DNA of 27,481 nt from Bacteroidota bacterium (GTDB lineage: Bacteria > Bacteroidota > Ignavibacteria > SZUA-365): the NCBI GenBank assembly GCA_018224345.1, contig JAGTUW010000101.1:1-27481 (forward strand), read 5' to 3'. How positions within the stretch are numbered: the first letter of the stretch is position 1; the number at the start of each line of letters is the position of its first letter. A model generated the notes under the pieces. It worked only from the letters and a program-made list of their open reading frames with translations. It was not told the origin of the DNA and searched no databases. This document shows, one piece after another, positions 24,231 to 27,481 of the stretch. The position numbers and the translations under genes were made by a program.

Positions 24231-24278
24231 CATCGCACAGGTGCGTTGTTCCGGTCCGGAAACGGACCTGTGACGATG
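24231..24278 (-). promoter_or_regulatory. Leader stem-loop in the 5' UTR of the subtilase-like transcript
   Basis: CATCG-(T)-CACAGGT pairs with ACCTGTG-CGATG, a 12-bp stem with a single bulge, about 20 nt upstream of the Shine-Dalgarno. An alternative inner stem GGTCCG/CGGACC with a TTTC loop shares three bases with the outer one, so two exclusive foldings are possible. It resembles no riboswitch class I know. Confidence 0.45.
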
Positions 24279-24341
24279 CGGTAGCACCATCTTTGGTTCT
24301 CATCGACACGGTGTATTGCTCAGACGTGGACTCGCGGACGA

Positions 24342-24370
24342 AATATAGCGATTCTCTGCAGTGGTGTCAA
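24342..24370 (-). promoter_or_regulatory. Near-consensus sigma70 promoter for the subtilase-like gene
   Basis: Minus strand TTGACA, exactly 17 bp, then TATATT: a perfect -35 box and a five-of-six -10 box. Predicted transcription starts near 24335, about 134 nt before ATG 24201. It is the best promoter match in the window. Confidence 0.7.
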
Positions 24371-24457
24371 GAAAAATCGAATACAATCAGCGATTACAAA
24401 AATGTGAATTGCGAAAATGGCACTGCTCGGTGGGGGCCCCTGTTGCCACGTCGTAGA

Positions 24458-24480
24458 GGCGGTTCGCAAGCCGCCCTTTT
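24458..24480. repeat. REP-like GC hairpin in the hemG-subtilase gap
   Basis: GGCGGTT, loop CGCA, AGCCGCC forms a 7-bp stem followed by CTTTT on the plus strand. It stands about 60 bases after the hemG stop. The flanking text (GTAGAGGCGGTTCGCAAGCCGCC) resembles dispersed palindromes seen in many environmental genomes. The rest of the gap from here to the promoter holds nothing I can identify. Confidence 0.35.
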
Positions 24481-24537
24481 CTGCGGCACTCCGAATGCGA
24501 ATCATCGCGAAATGACATTGTAAATCAATGGATCGGG

Positions 24538-26037
24538 TTATCGGTCGATGCGTTCGACGAGGGCGTGTGCCGCCTTGACGCAGTCGCCGACGGAGATGCC
24601 GCCGCGATAGTTGGCGCAGAAATGCAGGCCGGGATGGGCGGCTTCGACGGAGTCGATGATGCGCATGCGCTCGCTGTGTCCGTGCACGTACTGCGGGATG
24701 GCGTGTTCCCAACTGGTGACATGAATGAAATCGGGTGTGGTGGGAGTTCCCAGCAGCGCATGCTGTTCGTCGAGCACGATGCGGGCAATCTCTTCGTGGG
24801 ATCCGCGTGCGAGTTCCGGTTGCCGCATGCCGCCGACGAACGTGGTCAGATGAACACGGCCTTCGGGAGCACGCCTGCGGAAAATTGTACTGGAGAATAT
24901 CGTTCCGAGTATGCGACGCTTCTCGACTTTCGGTATCAGAAAACCGAAACCATCGAGCGGATGCATCTCCGGTGTCGGTGTAAAACCGGTGATGACCTCC
25001 GCCACCGGTGGATACGGGATATCACTGAATACGCTGCCGAGCTCCGGCGCAATTTCATGTGTCAGACGGGCAGCCGCTGCGGTCGGCGTGGCGATAATGA
25101 CATGTGACGCGGAGACAACATGCTCGCGACCGTCATGCGAAAAACCGATCGCATAGCGCTTGAGTCCGGATTTGCGTCCGTGTGTACCGGTTTCGCCCGT
25201 GGGCACGGCTTCGCTTCCTTCCACGGAACCGGTCTCGCGGTGTGTGGCTGCGGGCTGTGCGACGCCGTGCGCGCTTTCGTCCGCGCCGTCACTCCGCGAG
25301 AGCGTGTGCACGTCGACGGAATGGAGTTTCTCCGGTATCGCGCCGGCGAGCGCATCGGTCAGGGTCTGCATGCCGTCGAGAAAGGAAAACATGCGAGCGG
25401 ATTGTTTGCTCTCTTCGTTGCGTCGTTTGCGTTCCCGGGCACCCTGGATCTGTCCTTTGATGAGACTCCCGTATTTCTGCTCGAGTTCGAAGAGTTTGGG
25501 AAAGGCCGCGCGTACGCTCAGCAATTCCGGATCTCCCGCGTACACACCGGCGACGAAAGGATTGATGGCGTAATCGAGAAATTCATTTCCTAGGCGGCGG
25601 CGGACAAAGTCCGCGACGGACTCCTGCGCATCCGGCGGTGAGGGGGAGATGAAGGGCTCGGCAAACAGGGCCAGCTTGGCCGTCAGGGAAAAGAGTCGCG
25701 TAGTGAGAAAGGCGGGCGGCGTCATGGGCAGGGACTGCAATCTACCGTCGCGCAGAATGTAACGGTTCTTCGAGGCCTCGTCTGCGTACAGTTTCTGCTC
25801 CTCCACCCCGGCATCCCGTATCAACTCTGTCAGCAACGGTGTGGTTTCCAGTGTGCTGTTCGGTCCGGCTTCGATCAGCCATTCTCCCTGACGGGCGCTT
25901 TGTATGGCGCCACCGTAACGATCGGCTTTCTCAAGGAGGAGAACACTGTGTCCTGACTGTCGGAGGCGCCAGGCGCAGGTGAGACCGGAAATGCCCGCCC
26001 CGATGATGACGATGTCGTAATAGTCCTGTGTGTGCAT
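24538..26037 (-). CDS. hemG: Protoporphyrinogen/coproporphyrinogen oxidase, FAD-dependent HemY type
   Basis: FAD enzyme that oxidises protoporphyrinogen IX to protoporphyrin IX (some relatives act on coproporphyrinogen III), often at the membrane. The dinucleotide-binding fold opens the protein (IVIIGAGISGLTCAWRL, GxGxxG at 13-18), followed by EKADRYGGAIQS and EAGPNSTLETTP, typical of the oxygen-dependent family. The block INPFVAGVYAGDPELLS is diagnostic, and a C-terminal FAD contact block ends NYRGGISVGDCVKAA. At 499 residues it is slightly long, owing to a low-complexity insertion around residues 248-292. AGGGGAACGC precedes the ATG. It starts 16 bp after hemH, so hemN-hemH-hemG form one operon. 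The hemN neighbour favours the protoporphyrin route. The family is also called hemY in some organisms. Confidence 0.92.
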   Translation of the reverse strand: MHTQDYYDIVIIGAGISGLTCAWRLRQSGHSVLLLEKADRYGGAIQSARQGEWLIEAGPNSTLETTPLLTELIRDAGVEEQKLYADEASKNRYILRDGRLQSLPMTPPAFLTTRLFSLTAKLALFAEPFISPSPPDAQESVADFVRRRLGNEFLDYAINPFVAGVYAGDPELLSVRAAFPKLFELEQKYGSLIKGQIQGARERKRRNEESKQSARMFSFLDGMQTLTDALAGAIPEKLHSVDVHTLSRSDGADESAHGVAQPAATHRETGSVEGSEAVPTGETGTHGRKSGLKRYAIGFSHDGREHVVSASHVIIATPTAAAARLTHEIAPELGSVFSDIPYPPVAEVITGFTPTPEMHPLDGFGFLIPKVEKRRILGTIFSSTIFRRRAPEGRVHLTTFVGGMRQPELARGSHEEIARIVLDEQHALLGTPTTPDFIHVTSWEHAIPQYVHGHSERMRIIDSVEAAHPGLHFCANYRGGISVGDCVKAAHALVERIDR

Positions 26038-26053
26038 GCGTTCCCCTGCCGTG

Positions 26054-27073
26054 TCAGGAAATGACGGAGCGGGACGCGAGTGCGGCCCGTCGCTCCATGC
26101 GCCGGATGATCTGTACAGCGAGCGCGTTGATGTATCTCTCGGAGGAATTCAATGCCGGCATGACATGGAAATGCTCGATGCCTGCCTCCTCGGCCTCTTC
26201 GCGCAACTCGATGCCCAGTTCATGCAGTGTTTCGATATGATCGGTGACGAAGGCGATGGGAATCACCAGCAGATCCCGCACACCGCTGGCAGCGAGTTCC
26301 TTTGTCTTGTCCACCGTATCGGGCGTCAGCCACTTCGCCGGCCCCACCTTGCTCTGAAAACTCAGATGATGCGGGAGATCATGGCCGCGCCTGCGCATGA
26401 TTTCATCCATGGTGGTACGGATCTGATGGGAGTAGGGGTCGCCCTCTTCGACGAGACTGACCGGCGTGCCGTGCGCACTGAAGAGGAGATGGACCTGTCC
26501 GCGCCGCTCTTCGGGGAAGCGCTGCAATCCCTCGTCGATGCGCTCGTTGATGGCATCGATGAAATCGGCCTCGAGCGGGTAAGCCTTGACGCTCTGTACG
26601 CGGAACAGACGGTTGCCGTGCCGGCGATGCAGATCGCGCCAGGTCTTGAAACAGGAGCCCGTGGTCGTTTTCGAGTAATGCGGGTACAGCGGCATGAGGA
26701 AGACATTCGTAAATCCGTCGCGCCGCAGATTCTCCAATGCCTCGGCTATGAAAGGATGCCAGTAACTGAACCCCACTTCCACACGTATCGGCAGGTCCTG
26801 GCCATAGTGATGTGCGAGACGTGTGTGCAAGGCATCGGCCTGGGCGCGGGAGAGTTCGGCAATGGGTGACTTTCCGCCAATCATGCGATAGTTTTCCCGG
26901 ACCTTCTCCGCACGGCGTTTCGCGATGAATTTCGCGAGCGGTGTACGCGCAAATTCGACAGGACCGAAAGAAATGATTTCCCTGTCGAGAAAAAGGTTTT
27001 CCAGAAACGGTCGTACCGAGTCGAGGGACGTCGGTCCGCCCATATTGAGCAGGACGACTCCGAGATTGTTCAT
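26054..27073 (-). CDS. hemH: Ferrochelatase
   Basis: Inserts Fe(II) into the porphyrin to make haem. Catalytic His201 lies in LLFSAHGTPVS and the conserved Glu281 in FVTDHIETLHEL; the QSKVGPAKWLTP block and the N-terminal VVLLNMGGP are diagnostic, as is YPHYSKTTTGS. The 339-residue length fits. ATG 27073 is chosen over an in-frame ATG 24 bp upstream because GGAG stands 7 nt before it and the product then starts at the family N-terminus; the upstream ATG has no ribosome-binding site and lies 3 bp after the hemN stop. It sits between hemN and hemG in the same operon, consistent with consecutive last steps of haem synthesis. Confidence 0.96.
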   Translation of the reverse strand: MNNLGVVLLNMGGPTSLDSVRPFLENLFLDREIISFGPVEFARTPLAKFIAKRRAEKVRENYRMIGGKSPIAELSRAQADALHTRLAHHYGQDLPIRVEVGFSYWHPFIAEALENLRRDGFTNVFLMPLYPHYSKTTTGSCFKTWRDLHRRHGNRLFRVQSVKAYPLEADFIDAINERIDEGLQRFPEERRGQVHLLFSAHGTPVSLVEEGDPYSHQIRTTMDEIMRRRGHDLPHHLSFQSKVGPAKWLTPDTVDKTKELAASGVRDLLVIPIAFVTDHIETLHELGIELREEAEEAGIEHFHVMPALNSSERYINALAVQIIRRMERRAALASRSVIS

Positions 27074-27100
27074 GGCGCGCTCCGGCTGTGTTCCCATTAT

Positions 27101-27481
27101 TCAGACCGTTTTGCTGAAAATTGGTTTTTCCATTTGCTTCGGCAGATACGCATCGAATGCCATGGCGGCATTGCGTATGACCAGAATGCCCATGCCGTTG
27201 ACGGTGATGCGTTCATCTGTAACAGAAACAAGATCGTCGTCGATGAGTTCCCGCAATCGTTCTTCCACATCATGAAAATAATCGTCGAAGACGATATGCC
27301 ATTTTTTTTCGATGGCTCGTTTATCGAGTTCGAAATCGCACATCAGCGTCATGATGACGTCGCGACGGATCAGGTCGTCGTCACTGAGACGGAAGCCGAC
27401 ATGGGTGGCGAGCTGCCCGGCATCGATGGCCTCGTAGTATGCGGGCAGCGTCTTGACGTTCTGTGCGTACATGCGGTCGAA
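27101..27481 (-). CDS. hemN: Oxygen-independent coproporphyrinogen III oxidase HemN, C-terminal part
   Basis: Radical-SAM enzyme that decarboxylates coproporphyrinogen III to protoporphyrinogen IX without oxygen. Only the C-terminal 126 codons are in the window; the frame is open to the right edge and the ATG at 27472 is internal (FDRMYAQN). The visible part matches the HemN C-terminal domain: YAQNVKTLPAYYEAID, LSDDDLIRRDVIMTLMCDFELD, and RNAAMAFDAYL near the end. The radical-SAM CxxxCxxC motif is outside the window and cannot be checked. The presence of HemN points to haem synthesis under low oxygen. First visible gene of the hemN-hemH-hemG operon. Confidence 0.94.
   Translation of the reverse strand, partial: FDRMYAQNVKTLPAYYEAIDAGQLATHVGFRLSDDDLIRRDVIMTLMCDFELDKRAIEKKWHIVFDDYFHDVEERLRELIDDDLVSVTDERITVNGMGILVIRNAAMAFDAYLPKQMEKPIFSKTV

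Noticed and set aside
27074..27097. Upstream ATG as ferrochelatase start
   Set aside because: No Shine-Dalgarno before it; the ATG at 27073 has GGAG at good spacing and yields the usual N-terminus.
1..27481. Defence islands, prophage, IS elements, secondary-metabolite clusters
   Set aside because: No transposase, integrase, nuclease, toxin-antitoxin, polyketide or peptide-synthetase motifs were seen in any gene; nearly all genes are housekeeping or envelope functions.

Overview
The window is a chromosomal stretch, GC-rich by eye, of gene-dense bacterial DNA. It most likely comes from the Bacteroidota/Chlorobiota side of the FCB group, for example an Ignavibacteria- or Kapabacteria-like lineage. 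This placement is an inference. It rests on two large secreted proteins ending in NxPNPxN-type type IX secretion (T9SS) sorting domains, a flavobacterial-type 'xWFFG' surface-protein N-terminus, a CxxCH haem-binding-domain protein typical of Bacteroidota, paired M16 peptidases, and a class II (B12-dependent) ribonucleotide reductase. There are no tRNA or rRNA genes, IS elements, phage genes or CRISPR arrays.

Layout. The left end (1-7.0 kb) is mostly on the plus strand: the 3' part of nrdJ with its terminator, a lipoprotein with a PPC-like C-terminus, a minus-strand bacterioferritin, a PLP aminotransferase, and a Prx6-type peroxiredoxin. From 7.1 kb to the right end every gene is on the minus strand. 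In transcription order these are: hemN(partial)-hemH-hemG; a subtilase-like/beta-helix/T9SS protein; a second T9SS surface protein with Ig/PKD-like repeats; hemB; then a tightly packed run yceH-hemL-UDP-glucose pyrophosphorylase-haem-binding protein-PAP2-HAD phosphatase; then a catalytic plus non-catalytic M16 peptidase pair.

How the genes work together. Five haem-synthesis genes cover early steps (hemL, hemB) and the last three steps (hemN, hemG, hemH). The hemL run also encodes a CxxCH haem-binding protein, and bacterioferritin plus peroxiredoxin lie about 10 kb further left, so iron, haem and peroxide handling recur here. The two T9SS proteins interrupt the haem genes and represent cell-surface or secreted functions.

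Most interesting signal. Upstream of the subtilase-like gene there is a near-consensus sigma70 promoter, a leader stem-loop, a strong Shine-Dalgarno with an ATG, and then an 8-bp tandem repeat (7.6 copies) inside the reading frame that starts there. In the copy number present that frame ends after 55 codons. With one unit fewer (or two more) it would run into the signal peptide and the whole 1,100-residue protein. This looks like a slipped-strand phase-variation switch on a T9SS-exported protein whose subtilase domain appears to lack the catalytic aspartate. Other notable items are a 32-bp tandem repeat just upstream of the M16 operon with a candidate promoter at its edge, a LolA-like extension on the inactive M16 subunit, and a 19-bp perfect palindrome between convergent genes.
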